The notes: generated by a model not told the origin, from the sequence alone. Shown: positions 14,942-23,459, counted from the first letter of the stretch. The stretch: DNA of 64,000 nucleotides from Aquabacterium sp. (GCA_030654395.1 JAURXM010000095.1:1-64000), one strand, 5' to 3'. A program made the numbers and translations.

Positions 14942-16363
14942 TCAGAATTGATCCAGCATGTCTGCTGTGGCGCTGAGCACATTGGTCAGCGTCTTGGGCA
15001 TGTCAAAGCTCACGCCCATGCGCAAGACCACCAGTTTGTGGCTGGGCACGATGACCATGATCTGCCCCATCACGCCACGGAAGGTGAGCAGGTCCGCAGG
15101 CAGGCGCTGGCGCAAGGCATCAGGGATGTTGGTGCGGGTTGTGTCGTTGACCCGCCAGACGTAGCCGCCATAGCCTAGGTTGGCGTTGGATGGCGCCAGC
15201 AAGCGATCAAAGATAGCTTGGTCAATCACAGGCTTGTTTTGCCATTGCCCATTTTGTGCCACCAGCTGACCCAGTCGCAACCAGTCGACGGGGCGCAATA
15301 CGCCACGTGCGCCACCTGCAGGGGTGCCTGACGCATCGGATTCGATCACACCTTGGCGGATACCCAGTGGTGCAAACAGGCGCTGTTGGTAGTAGTCATA
15401 AAGGGCTTGATGGTTGTTGCCTAGCAACTGCTTCATGCGCAGCATCGCGATGGTCGGAAAGCCTGTGGAGTAATTGAAGACAGTGCCTGGCGCCGCGGTC
15501 AGCGGTTTGTTGGCGGCCCAGCCACCTTGGTCGCCTTGCGAGAACAACATCTCGGTTGTGTCGCTGGCGCCTGTGTACTCCTCGGTCCATGCCAAGCCGG
15601 GAGCCATGTCCAGCAATTGCTTCCATGTGATGGCGGCTTTGGGGCTGTTGGCCCACAGCGGCAAACCAACGGGCGCATCCAAGCTGATCCGGCCATCTGT
15701 GGCCATGATGCCTGCTATCAGCGCTGTGACTGATTTTGTCATCGACCAACCCAGCTGTGCTTGACTGCGTTTGTAGCCGGGGGCGTATTGTTCGTAAACC
15801 AAATGCCCGTCATGTGCGACCAAAAGCGCGAACGTATTTTGTTTCTCTTCAGGTTTGCTGGATGTTTCTTTGAAGAGTTCGGCCGATTGGCTGGACAGCA
15901 AGCTCGCTTGATCAGCACTCAATTGGCTGCTCTCAACGGCACCTTCACCCTCTGGCCAAGCTTGCTGGCTAGGCAAAGGGACAGCGGTGGGTTTGAATGA
16001 CTGCGCACGAACCGCAGCCTCCGAGGTGCCGGGCGGCACCATGGTGCAACCCAAGTTGCGGCGGTAAATTGCGGTGCGTTTGTTGCTCAGAAAAGGCACA
16101 ACTGTTTGGACCGACACCTGTTTACCAACTTGATTGTTGATCCACCAAACCAAGGGTAGCGGCGTCACCTTGGGCATGACATACGCCTTTTTGACACGCT
16201 CAAAATCATCCAAGCTTTGCATGGTGCGTGTGCACAAATCTTGTGCAGCGTAACCTGTGCCCGCTGGGATGTCTGCCAAGGTGATCGCCTGTGCAGAGGG
16301 CGCACCTACCAAGGCCATCACGAGGGCCAATGGGGCATATTTTGCTGTGTATGGTGTGTTCAT
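14942..16363 (-). CDS. Secreted serine hydrolase, beta-lactamase class C family
   Basis: Exported hydrolase of 473 residues from ATG 16363, with a signal peptide ending PSAQA. The class-C serine/lysine motif is at GWSMTKSV (SxxK), and the second motif is the tyrosine in FNYSTGF (YxT/N-like). Glycine-rich GGYVWRVND and FRGVMGQIMVIVPSHKLVVLRMG complete the fold. Homologues include penicillin-binding-protein-like esterases and 6-aminohexanoate-dimer hydrolase, so the substrate is unclear. Two cysteines in the pre-domain (DLCTRTM and RNLGCTM) may bridge. It stands alone between PEP-CTERM genes. Confidence 0.85.
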   Translation of the reverse strand: MNTPYTAKYAPLALVMALVGAPSAQAITLADIPAGTGYAAQDLCTRTMQSLDDFERVKKAYVMPKVTPLPLVWWINNQVGKQVSVQTVVPFLSNKRTAIYRRNLGCTMVPPGTSEAAVRAQSFKPTAVPLPSQQAWPEGEGAVESSQLSADQASLLSSQSAELFKETSSKPEEKQNTFALLVAHDGHLVYEQYAPGYKRSQAQLGWSMTKSVTALIAGIMATDGRISLDAPVGLPLWANSPKAAITWKQLLDMAPGLAWTEEYTGASDTTEMLFSQGDQGGWAANKPLTAAPGTVFNYSTGFPTIAMLRMKQLLGNNHQALYDYYQQRLFAPLGIRQGVIESDASGTPAGGARGVLRPVDWLRLGQLVAQNGQWQNKPVIDQAIFDRLLAPSNANLGYGGYVWRVNDTTRTNIPDALRQRLPADLLTFRGVMGQIMVIVPSHKLVVLRMGVSFDMPKTLTNVLSATADMLDQF

Positions 16364-16449
16364 GTGCTTATTTGTACCGATATGACCCCGAATGGGAATC
16401 GGGACAAGCCCGTGCGTGGTGTCGCCCATGGTAGTAGAGTGCGCCTACG

Positions 16450-16620
16450 TTGGACATCTCCTACCAGCGTCTCTCAGCCCTGGTGCGCTGGTTTTGGTGC
16501 AATCACGCGGTGCACCACTCACATAACGACCTCAATCTGTCGGCTGCTTATCGGATTGGCTTGTTTGGGAAGTTCACCGGCACCTTCGCCTTTTTCGTGG
16601 CAGCCTGCTCAGCGCTTTGA
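16450..16620 (+). pseudogene. Relic of a sterol desaturase / fatty acid hydroxylase family gene
   Basis: Reading plus-strand from 16450 gives VRWFWCNHAVHHSHNDLNLS, then AAYRIGLFGKFTGTFAFF and a stop at 16618–16620. The HAVHHS-x-N-x-LN-LSAAYR pattern is characteristic of the second and third histidine clusters of the fatty acid hydroxylase superfamily. Only about 55 residues remain, with no start, no upstream first histidine box and no downstream third of the protein. It overlaps the 3' end of the HAF-repeat gene on the other strand. Confidence 0.65.
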
Positions 16621-17610
16621 TCGGTCGTTCGCACGCACGCCCCAGCCCAATGCACACAGCCCTGACAGCAGCATGAGCGCTGTTGCGGGTTCTGGCACAG
16701 CAGGCGCGAGCACATAAGCATGAAGCTCTAATGTGTTGGTGTTGTAGGCCGTGCCGACAATCCAGCCCTTGTCATTGATGCCGCGTGCAGCCCCAAGGAT
16801 CCAGCCTGCTGCAACAGCATCGGCATCCATGAGTGTATTGAGGTCCACGCCTGTACCAGCAGACCAGATGGCGCCATGGTAGGCACCATCGTTGGCTCGG
16901 TACTCACCAACCACGGTGCCTGTGTTGTTGATGCCGTACGCTGCGCTGTATGCGTTGTTGGCCAAGCCGAGGTCAACCGCTGTCGTGCCTTGCCACAGCG
17001 TCGCATGAAATGAGCCGTCGGCGGTGGATGAGCCGCCCACCACTTGGCCTGCATCATTGATGGCTGATGCAACGCCGTCGGTCCCGCCCAAGGTGCTCAA
17101 TTCAGTCACCTGGTTGCCTTGCCACAGGGTCGCATGGTCAGCACCGCCTACGCTGATATTGCCGACAATGGCGCCCGATGCATTGATGGCTCGGCCTGTG
17201 CTGCTGGCTGCTGCGCCAAGCACAACGGTTGTTTGGCCTGCGTCATTGATGCCAAGTGCAAACCCATCGGCTGACTCTAATGCGCTTGCGGTGCCGCCTT
17301 GCCATAAGGTGGCACCCAGTGTTGACCTGCCCACTACTTGGCCAACGTTATTGATGCCATAAGCTGCGCTGAGCTTGTTTTGGGTATCCAAGACCGAGAC
17401 GGTTGTGCCGTTCCATACGGCTGCGTGATACAGCTCGCTGTTGTTCTCGCCAAACGTGCCGACGACTTGGCCCGCGTTGTTGATGCCGTAGGCGTGAGAC
17501 GTTGAGCCCAGCGTGCCCAAATCGGTGAAGGTGTATGTCTCGGCTTGTGCCGCACCAGCCAGCATGAGCGCAGCTGCAAACGCGGTTATAGAAGTGAAAT
17601 GAATGCGCAT
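16609..17610 (-). CDS. HAF-repeat protein with PEP-CTERM signal
   Basis: Secreted, exosortase-sorted protein of 333 residues. After a signal peptide ending GAAQA come about six to seven repeats built on AxGINNAGQVVGxx (for example YGINNAGQVVGTF, YGINNVGQVVGRS, SAINDAGQVVGGS, YGINNTGTVVGEY, GINDKGWIVGTA), the HAF extracellular repeat, a beta-propeller-like unit. The C-terminus VPEPATALMLLSGLCALGW ending RANDRSKR is a classic PEP-CTERM signal. Start at ATG 17610 with GGGA upstream. A role in the extracellular matrix or on the surface is inferred. Confidence 0.9.
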   Translation of the reverse strand: MRIHFTSITAFAAALMLAGAAQAETYTFTDLGTLGSTSHAYGINNAGQVVGTFGENNSELYHAAVWNGTTVSVLDTQNKLSAAYGINNVGQVVGRSTLGATLWQGGTASALESADGFALGINDAGQTTVVLGAAASSTGRAINASGAIVGNISVGGADHATLWQGNQVTELSTLGGTDGVASAINDAGQVVGGSSTADGSFHATLWQGTTAVDLGLANNAYSAAYGINNTGTVVGEYRANDGAYHGAIWSAGTGVDLNTLMDADAVAAGWILGAARGINDKGWIVGTAYNTNTLELHAYVLAPAVPEPATALMLLSGLCALGWGVRANDRSKR

Positions 17611-17928
17611 GTTGAATCCCTGAGTTATTTCAAGAATTACAACATGCGTCATGCGAGTCGCCTTCAGAATATGAAGCCATACCCCCTTGAACGCGGTCTA
17701 CCTGCTACGGTTAGTAAGGGCAGTTTCCTTTGTAGTCGCTGACCACCGGGGTCATCAAATCATGCCGGGAGCGAGGCCTTCATGATCCTGTCTCCATCGT
17801 GAACGGGTTGGCGTGCTGTGCAACGAGAAACCCTGGTTTGACGGCTCGCATTCAATGGGTATGACGCGGTAGTGCGCTCGTGGGCCATACTGTTGCTTTG
17901 AATATGCACGTTTACTTTGGAGTTACCC
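17611..17928. promoter_or_regulatory. Divergent intergenic region of 318 bases
   Basis: Lies between the minus-strand HAF/PEP-CTERM gene and the plus-strand MAPEG gene. No protein-like frame was recognised on either strand. It should hold both promoters; no clear operator was seen. Confidence 0.4.
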
Positions 17929-18312
17929 ATGCTTTGGATTGATCTGGTTACTGTGTTGGCGCTTGTCCAGTACCTCGTATTTGGGGCCATGGTGGGTCAG
18001 GCGCGTGGTCGGTATGGCGTGAAGGCGCCTGCTACCAGTGGCCACGAGATGTTTGATCGGGTGTACCGCGTACAGATGAACACACTGGAGCTGTTGGTGA
18101 TTTTCTTGCCAGCGCTGTGGTTGGCAGCCAAGTATTGGGCGCCGCAGTGGGTAGCCGGTTTGGGTGCGGTCTACTTGCTGGGTCGTGTGATTTACCTGAA
18201 GGCCTATATGCGTGACCCTGCCAGCAGAACTTTGGGTTTTGCTTTGAGCTTTGGCCCAACCGTGCTGCTGTTGTTGGCTGCTTTGGTTGGTGTGATCATG
18301 GCGGCGCGATAA
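17929..18312 (+). CDS. MAPEG family membrane protein
   Basis: A four-helix integral membrane protein of 127 residues related to microsomal glutathione S-transferase and leukotriene synthases. Visible are the first helix LVTVLALVQYLVFGAMVGQARG, the conserved loop FDRVYRVQMNTLELLVIFLPALWLAA (the family's E/N/R glutathione-site region) and the third segment VYLLGRVIYLKAYMRDPASRTLGF. Length matches prokaryotic MAPEG proteins. ATG 17929 with TTTGGAG upstream is the start; a TTG four codons earlier is less likely. Confidence 0.92.
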   Translation: MLWIDLVTVLALVQYLVFGAMVGQARGRYGVKAPATSGHEMFDRVYRVQMNTLELLVIFLPALWLAAKYWAPQWVAGLGAVYLLGRVIYLKAYMRDPASRTLGFALSFGPTVLLLLAALVGVIMAAR

Positions 18313-18443
18313 AGCGTGATGTATTCACGTATTTCGGCCATGAAGGTGGCTAGCCCCTTAGTTGTGGGGTGGGCCATGAGGGTTCTGGCAGCTTAGGATC
18401 CGCACATCGGACTTCTTGTTCGCATTTGGATTCGAGATCAGCT

Positions 18444-19097
18444 ATGAATGCCCTTCGCCACGTTGCCATTGCCGCCCTGTTTGCTGTAAGTGCTGCCCAT
18501 GGCGCACAAACTTTGGTGGTCAACGGTTCTTTGACAGACAGCATTGAAAACAATGGTGTGCCCTCTGGTTGGATCAACCTTGAAGGCACACCCGATGTGC
18601 TGGACGCACTCAATAACGTCGGTTTGGCGAACGAGCAGCACTTTGGCGCAGCCCCTAGCGCATCGCCTGACGGTGGTACGTGGGTTGGCTTGGGCAGCGA
18701 TGCGGGGTACACCGAGCGTTTTGGGCAAGTTCTGAGTGGCCTGACTGTCGGTCAGCAGTACACAGTGTCGTGGTCTGCTGGCAATTTTGGCTACAACTTT
18801 GGCACCAATAACTATCTGGGTCAAAACGCCATCGACGTGATGATCGATGGTCAATCGATTGGCAAGGGTGCGACTTTGGCATTGGGGTCTAACTGGTTCA
18901 ACCAGTCTTTGACCTTTGCTGCCACATCCGCCAGTCAGCAGATATCCTTCAAGCTGGCCACGTCCACGAAAGCCTACTTGTCGATCGACGGCATTGCTGT
19001 CAACGCCACCGCACCAGTACCTGAGCCTGGCACGTGGGCGTTGATGGGCTTGGGCTTGTGCGCAGTCGGCTTCATGCGCAAACGCAGGCAAGCTTGA
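18444..19097 (+). CDS. PEP-CTERM sorting domain-containing protein
   Basis: Secreted protein of 217 residues. The signal peptide ends SAAHGA. The mature part (LVVNGSLTDSIENNGVPSGWINLEG..., then GLTVGQQYTVSWSAGNFGYNFG and FAATSASQQISFKLA) looks like a carbohydrate-binding-type jelly-roll, the DUF642/choice-of-anchor style. The C-terminus VPEPGTWALMGLGLCAVGF followed by MRKRRQA is a textbook PEP-CTERM signal. The matching exosortase (EpsH/XrtA type) is not in the window. Confidence 0.9.
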   Translation: MNALRHVAIAALFAVSAAHGAQTLVVNGSLTDSIENNGVPSGWINLEGTPDVLDALNNVGLANEQHFGAAPSASPDGGTWVGLGSDAGYTERFGQVLSGLTVGQQYTVSWSAGNFGYNFGTNNYLGQNAIDVMIDGQSIGKGATLALGSNWFNQSLTFAATSASQQISFKLATSTKAYLSIDGIAVNATAPVPEPGTWALMGLGLCAVGFMRKRRQA

Positions 19098-19109
19098 GCG
19101 TCGGGCTCG

Positions 19110-19946
19110 TTATTTGAGCTTGAAGCCCAAGGCCTGCAGCGCCTGAATCAGGCGATCGCGTCCGGTCAGGGCGAGCGCATCCTTGATGCGCTTGGCTGAG
19201 TGCACCGCCCAAGTGCCACGGACAGCCATGTTTTGCGTGGCATAGAAATGGGCCATGGCTTGGTTGTAAGCCTGCACGCCCGCCATCTGTTGATCGACGC
19301 AGGTGTAGCGCTCATGGTGCAGCACCACGTTTTGCGGCAGGCGCGGTTTGATGGCGGCCGGTGTGTTGCCCTGCGTATCTTCTGTGCCAAGGGTCATGCC
19401 AAACACAGCAAAAACCTGTGGCGGTAAGCCCAATAAGGCGGACACCTGTTCCGGTTGGTTGCGCAGCGCACCGATGTAGCAAGCTGCCAAGCCCAAGGAT
19501 TGGGCAGCCAGCACGGCATTTTGAGCAGCCAGTGCGGCATCGACGGCGCCCACCAAGAACATCTCCATGTAGTCCAGCGCATCGTGCGGCATGTCGGCCT
19601 CTTGCGCGATGTGCGCCAGACGGGCCAGATCAACCAGCCACACCAGTTGCAGAGGGGCTTCGCGCACATGGGCTTGCCCGCCAGTGCACTCTGACAGTGC
19701 CGCGCGCACCGACGCGTCGCGCACGGCCACCGCACTCCAAGTTTGCAAATTGGATGAGGTGGAGGCCGACTGCGCTGCCGCCATGATCGCGCTGAGTTGT
19801 TCGTCGCTCACGGGATCAGGCAGGTAGTGGCGAACAGACCGATGTGCCAGTAATTGGTCAATCAAGGGCGACCACGCCGCGGGTGTTTTTGGTGCTGCGT
19901 TGCCGTAGCGGGCAGCCAGCAGTGCGTCAGCGTCAGGGGGCAGCAT
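19110..19946 (-). CDS. Nitroreductase family NADPH-dependent oxidoreductase
   Basis: FMN-dependent reductase of 278 residues, NfsA/FRP-like. Signature segments are LLAHRSVRHYLPDPVSDEQLSAIMAAAQSASTSSNLQTWS near the N-terminus (FMN phosphate contacts), DAALAAQNAVLAAQSLGLAACYIG in the middle, and the long C-terminal excursion. Such enzymes reduce nitro groups, quinones or flavins. Its start overlaps the end of the RIO kinase gene whether ATG 19946 (chosen) or ATG 19994 is used, implying one transcript. No strong ribosome site decides the start. Confidence 0.88.
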   Translation of the reverse strand: MLPPDADALLAARYGNAAPKTPAAWSPLIDQLLAHRSVRHYLPDPVSDEQLSAIMAAAQSASTSSNLQTWSAVAVRDASVRAALSECTGGQAHVREAPLQLVWLVDLARLAHIAQEADMPHDALDYMEMFLVGAVDAALAAQNAVLAAQSLGLAACYIGALRNQPEQVSALLGLPPQVFAVFGMTLGTEDTQGNTPAAIKPRLPQNVVLHHERYTCVDQQMAGVQAYNQAMAHFYATQNMAVRGTWAVHSAKRIKDALALTGRDRLIQALQALGFKLK

Positions 19947-20784
19947 GTTGTTGGCGCAAACGGCGGGCTGATTCCTCATCCTTGGCGTCATCAATTTCTC
20001 GGATCACGCTGCTGACGTCCACGGGGCCTGATTTGCTGGCAAAACGCCCTGTGAGGGGTGTATCGGGCTGAAGCGCGCCACGTTGGTACAGATCCCAAAT
20101 CTCGGGGCCATATTGTGTTTTGAGCAGGTCGGGCGCTGACTGACCAAAGAAGTCACGCAGGTTGCCAACGTCACGCAAGAGCATGCGCTGGGCGTGGTTG
20201 TTGCCTGCAGCATCAACGGCTTGGGGCAAATCGATGATCACAGGGCCTGACTCGGACAGCAGGATATTGAACTCTGACAGGTCACCGTGTACGACGCCTG
20301 CAGCCAGCATGCGTACTACTTCAACCAACAAGGTGGCGTGGTGCGCGCGCGCCTCTTCAGGGGTAAAGACCACGTCGTTGAGGCGGGGTGCGGCATCGCC
20401 ATTCTCGTCAGCCACCAACTCCATCAGCAAGACGCCATCGCAGAAGTTGTAGGGTTTGGGTACGCGTACGCCAGCCGCAGCGAGACGGTACAAGGCATCG
20501 ACTTCGGCGCTTTGCCAAGCTTCTTCTTGGGCTTGGCGACCAAAACGGGTGCCCTTGGCCATGGCGCGTGCTTGGCGGGTGTTTTTGACCTTGCGGTTCT
20601 CGGTGTAATCGACGGCTTGACGGAAACTGCGATGGGTGGCCTCTTTGTAGACCTTGGCGCAACGTGTCTCGTCGCCGCAGCGCACAACAAAGACCATGGC
20701 TTCTTTGCCGCTCATTAACTGGCGCACCACCGTGTCGATCAGGCCTTCTTCGATCAGCGATTGCAGTCTTTTTGGTGGTTTCAT
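19933..20784 (-). CDS. RIO1-type serine protein kinase
   Basis: Atypical protein kinase of 283 residues, of the bacterial RIO group. The nucleotide loop is SGKEAMVFVVR (25–35), the catalytic lysine is in AKVYK (Lys44), the catalytic loop is HGDLSEFNILL (166–176, Asp168 and Asn173), and the metal-binding Asp is in VIIDLPQAV (Asp185). All catalytic residues are present, so activity is expected. Eukaryotic and archaeal RIO kinases act in ribosome maturation; the bacterial role is unsettled. Start at ATG 20784; an upstream extension of the frame has no family resemblance. Confidence 0.92.
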   Translation of the reverse strand: MKPPKRLQSLIEEGLIDTVVRQLMSGKEAMVFVVRCGDETRCAKVYKEATHRSFRQAVDYTENRKVKNTRQARAMAKGTRFGRQAQEEAWQSAEVDALYRLAAAGVRVPKPYNFCDGVLLMELVADENGDAAPRLNDVVFTPEEARAHHATLLVEVVRMLAAGVVHGDLSEFNILLSESGPVIIDLPQAVDAAGNNHAQRMLLRDVGNLRDFFGQSAPDLLKTQYGPEIWDLYQRGALQPDTPLTGRFASKSGPVDVSSVIREIDDAKDEESARRLRQQHAAP

Positions 20785-20831
20785 GCGGGTATTGTGCACC
20801 CCCACTGAGTCACTGAGCCGCTGTGTCCACG

Positions 20832-22235
20832 CTAGAGCTGAAATCCAATGACACGAACCAGCCCTTCCAGCAGGTCTCGGGCCGATGAGGGGGCTTTCGC
20901 TGTTGCCAACTGACCATGGGTGATCAAGGTGCGCGCCCACTGAGACAAAGCGTCAATTTCATCCTGTCCGTAGAACGCGGTGCTTAACTCGTAGTTGAGG
21001 AAGAGGCTGCGGCTGTCCAAGTTAACCGACCCACACAGGGCCAAGCTATCGTCAATGATCACCGCTTTGGCATGCAACATATTGGGGTACAAAAGCACAT
21101 GTCCGCCAGCTTGGATCAGGGCCCGCAATGAGCGCGCTCTGGCTAGATCGGCCATGCGGTGATTGGACTTTGCAGGCACCACCAAAGTGACGCTGACACC
21201 ACGGCGGCATGCCATGCACCAAGCGTTCAGCAAGGCGTCATCAGGGACAAAATAGGGAGAGACGAGGACGATGCGGTTTTCTGCTCGGTAAGCGGCCGCC
21301 ATCAGCAAGGCGTAGGCCGTGTCCTCGGCGTGATCGGGGCCGCTGGGGATCCATTGCGCCGCTATCCCTTTGTCGGGGCTGGGTACGTCGGGCATGTGGT
21401 TGGCGGCGTAGCGTCGCTCGCCACTGGCGGCACGCCAGTCTTGCTCGAACAGGTGGCGTGCTTGCATGGCTAAGGGGCCTTGCACGATAAAGCTGATGTC
21501 CGTCCACGCTTCGTGTTTGTCGGCCCGGACAAAGTACTCACCCGCCAAATTGCGCCCACCACTCCAGACACGCTCGCCGTCGATGATCAGCAGCTTGCGG
21601 TGGTTGCGCAGGTTGACGTGGCCACGGCGCAGATTGGGCCAGATGGGGACAAAGGTTCGGACTGCGATGCCTTCTTTGCGCAAGCCTTTCAGTACCTTGG
21701 CTGGGAGCTTCCAGCTGCCCACGGCATCAAGCAGGACGTGCACCCGCACACCTCGGTGGGCGGCTTGGATCAAAGCTTGGACAATGGCTTGACCTACCGC
21801 ATCGTTCCCGAGCACAAAGGTGCACAGCTCCACACGCGACTGCGCGCTGCCGATGAGGCCCAATACAGTGTCCAGCGCCAGACGGCCATCTGAATGGAAC
21901 ACCGCACTGTTGTTGTGGGTTACCTCAGGCATACCCAGTGCGTCCAAGAGGTTACGCGCCCATGGGGCTGGATCGTCGTCGATATTCGCTGGCAGATGAT
22001 GACCAGGTGCGCTCATCGCCCGAGGCACTTTGCGGACACCAAACAGCAGGAACAGCGGGATGCCCACATAGGGCAGCAGTGCGATGGACATCACCCATGC
22101 GATGGCCGCAGACGGGTGCCTGTGCGGTTTGCTTATTCTGGTCGACGTGACGTAGGTCAGTAAGCCGAAAAAGACGAAGGCACCGTGCTCAAGGGCTGAC
22201 AGTGGCCAGTGCACAGAGTGGGGGAGTGCCAACAT
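20832..22235 (-). CDS. cls: Cardiolipin synthase (phospholipase D superfamily)
   Basis: Inner-membrane enzyme that joins two phosphatidylglycerols into cardiolipin. 467 residues with two N-terminal membrane helices (AFVFFGLLTYVTS, AWVMSIALLPYVGIPLFLLFG). Two HKD motifs are complete: His212, Lys214, Asp219 (HRKLLIIDG) and His388, Lys390, Asp395 (HAKAVIIDD). WSGGRNLAGEYF and CGSVNLDSRSL follow each motif as usual. The paralogue (ClsA, ClsB or ClsC type) cannot be fixed; the two-helix N-terminus favours ClsA type. Confidence 0.92.
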   Translation of the reverse strand: MLALPHSVHWPLSALEHGAFVFFGLLTYVTSTRISKPHRHPSAAIAWVMSIALLPYVGIPLFLLFGVRKVPRAMSAPGHHLPANIDDDPAPWARNLLDALGMPEVTHNNSAVFHSDGRLALDTVLGLIGSAQSRVELCTFVLGNDAVGQAIVQALIQAAHRGVRVHVLLDAVGSWKLPAKVLKGLRKEGIAVRTFVPIWPNLRRGHVNLRNHRKLLIIDGERVWSGGRNLAGEYFVRADKHEAWTDISFIVQGPLAMQARHLFEQDWRAASGERRYAANHMPDVPSPDKGIAAQWIPSGPDHAEDTAYALLMAAAYRAENRIVLVSPYFVPDDALLNAWCMACRRGVSVTLVVPAKSNHRMADLARARSLRALIQAGGHVLLYPNMLHAKAVIIDDSLALCGSVNLDSRSLFLNYELSTAFYGQDEIDALSQWARTLITHGQLATAKAPSSARDLLEGLVRVIGFQL

Positions 22236-22259
22236 GCTGTGGTGCGTTGACGCTGTGGC

Positions 22260-22541
22260 TTAGTCGACGATGTCGACGCCGGATTGGAACGCCACGCGGT
22301 CTTTGATCTCTGCTGCTGAGTCGCTGGGTTCGGGGTAAAACCAGATGGCATCAGGCTTCATTTCTCCGTTGACAAACAAGCTTAAAAAATGCGTTTGCCC
22401 CTTCCAGATGCAGCTGCTGCGGTGGTTGCTGAAAGTGGTGTATTCACGTTTCAACGACGACGCAGGGAAGTAGTGGTTGCCTTCTACGGTGACGATGTCG
22501 TCACTTTCTGCCACAACGACACCGTTCCAAATTGCTTTCAT
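22260..22541 (-). CDS. DUF427 domain-containing protein
   Basis: Small cytoplasmic protein of 93 residues that fills the whole DUF427 domain. It starts MKAIWNGVVVAESDDIVTVEGNHYFP, then SCIWKGQTHFLSLFVNG and DAIWFYPEPSDSAAEIKDRVAF, all typical. The fold is a small beta-barrel; function is unknown in general. Start at ATG 22541. It is divergent from the lysine-rich protein gene across an AT-rich repeat. Confidence 0.92.
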   Translation of the reverse strand: MKAIWNGVVVAESDDIVTVEGNHYFPASSLKREYTTFSNHRSSCIWKGQTHFLSLFVNGEMKPDAIWFYPEPSDSAAEIKDRVAFQSGVDIVD

Positions 22542-22560
22542 GTATGTTCCTGTTTTGCTG

Positions 22561-22608
22561 TATTTACATGGCGGCATTAATGGTATAAATTATTTACATC
22601 ATTAATGG
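22561..22608. promoter_or_regulatory. Repeated AT-rich operator/promoter candidate
   Basis: TATTTACAT occurs at 22561–22569 and again at 22591–22599, exactly 30 bases apart. Each copy is followed by ATTAATGG (22576–22583 and 22601–22608). The array sits between divergent genes, with GGAGAG and the start of the lysine-rich protein gene right after it. The phased repeat suggests a dimeric regulator's operator or two overlapping promoters. Confidence 0.45.
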
Positions 22609-22617
22609 AGAGCCAAT

Positions 22618-23007
22618 ATGACAGAAGTGAAAAAACCAACCGTGATTGCCAGTGCACCTGTTGCCAAAAAAGTAGCAGCCAAAAAAGTGGCAGCCAAAAA
22701 AGCCCCGGCCAAACAGATCGTTACTCAAAAAGTGGCTGCTAAAAAAGCAGTCGCCAAGCCGGTGGTGGCTGTCAAGCAAGCCAAGGTCAAGCTGGTTCGA
22801 GACAGCTTCACGATGCCCGCACGCGATTTTGCCTTGATTGCGCAACTCAAGGAAAGAGCACTGGGCTTCAAGCGGCCAACGAAAAAGAGTGAGCTACTCA
22901 GGGCCGGGCTTCAAATTCTCAGCAGCCTGAGCGAAGTCCAACTCAGTGCGGCCTTGAGTGCGCTTGAGCCTATCCCTGCTGGGCGGCCCAAAAAGACCGC
23001 GGCCTAA
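22618..23007 (+). CDS. Histone H1-like lysine/alanine-rich protein
   Basis: A 129-residue basic protein. Residues about 1–60 are low-complexity, with repeated AKKVAAKK / AKKAPAK / AKKAVAK units like the C-terminal tails of bacterial AlgP/H1 proteins. Residues about 60–129 form a compact domain (KLVRDSFTMPARDFALIAQLKERALGFKRPTKKSELLRAGLQIL) that resembles a ribbon-helix-helix-like segment common in Burkholderiales. DNA binding is inferred from charge and layout. GGAGAG precedes the ATG. The neighbouring minus-strand gene also encodes a very basic C-terminus. Confidence 0.8.
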   Translation: MTEVKKPTVIASAPVAKKVAAKKVAAKKAPAKQIVTQKVAAKKAVAKPVVAVKQAKVKLVRDSFTMPARDFALIAQLKERALGFKRPTKKSELLRAGLQILSSLSEVQLSAALSALEPIPAGRPKKTAA

Positions 23008-23027
23008 GCGCCGCAGCCCAGCGTCAT

Positions 23028-23459
23028 TTACTTTTTCTTGCTGCGGTCAGCCACGAGGGTCACCTTCGTGGGCATGACTGCTGCAACCGAGATGGGTTTA
23101 GCGGCCCCTTGGTCTTTTTTGGGTTTTTTGACTTCTTTGGTTGCGCGTTGGCCTTTGGACATGCTGATCTCCTGTAGTGGAAGGGGTGATGTTAACGGTG
23201 TGGTCTGGCGTTGTGAAGCTTTGACGATATTCATCGCTCGACCGACATCTCGCTCGAAAGCGGCCAGTGTGTGTTCTGAAATCTCGGCTTGCAGCAGCAT
23301 CGTATGCGCCACCTCGGCATGCGTTTCGAACCTGCGAAGCACCTCGGCCCTGACTTCTGGAGGCAGAGCATATGCAAACGCGGTCACCAGCGTGTCGAGA
23401 GCCAGAATGCTACCCTTGAGATCGCATATTTTTTCCGTGGCGTCTTGCAAGTTTTTCAT
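23028..23459 (-). CDS. Hypothetical protein with a nested MSKGQR-type small ORF
   Basis: A 143-codon frame. Residues 1–85 form a helical domain (MKNLQDATEKICDLKGSILALDTLV, FAYALPPEVRAEVLRRFETHAEV) of no family I know. The last 44 residues, from an internal ATG at 23162, read MSKGQRATKEVKKPKKDQG and match a widespread stand-alone basic mini-protein in Proteobacteria. CAGGAGATC lies just before that internal ATG, so the short form is probably translated on its own. Either two genes have fused in frame or both products are made. Confidence 0.65.
   Translation of the reverse strand: MKNLQDATEKICDLKGSILALDTLVTAFAYALPPEVRAEVLRRFETHAEVAHTMLLQAEISEHTLAAFERDVGRAMNIVKASQRQTTPLTSPLPLQEISMSKGQRATKEVKKPKKDQGAAKPISVAAVMPTKVTLVADRSKKK

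Noticed and set aside
14629-14976. 115-codon plus-strand ORF
   Set aside because: No ribosome site, no recognisable family, and its end overlaps the serine hydrolase gene.
22618-22790. Tandem DNA repeat in the lysine-rich gene
   Set aside because: The repetition is explained by the AKK-type amino acid repeats and is not regular at DNA level.
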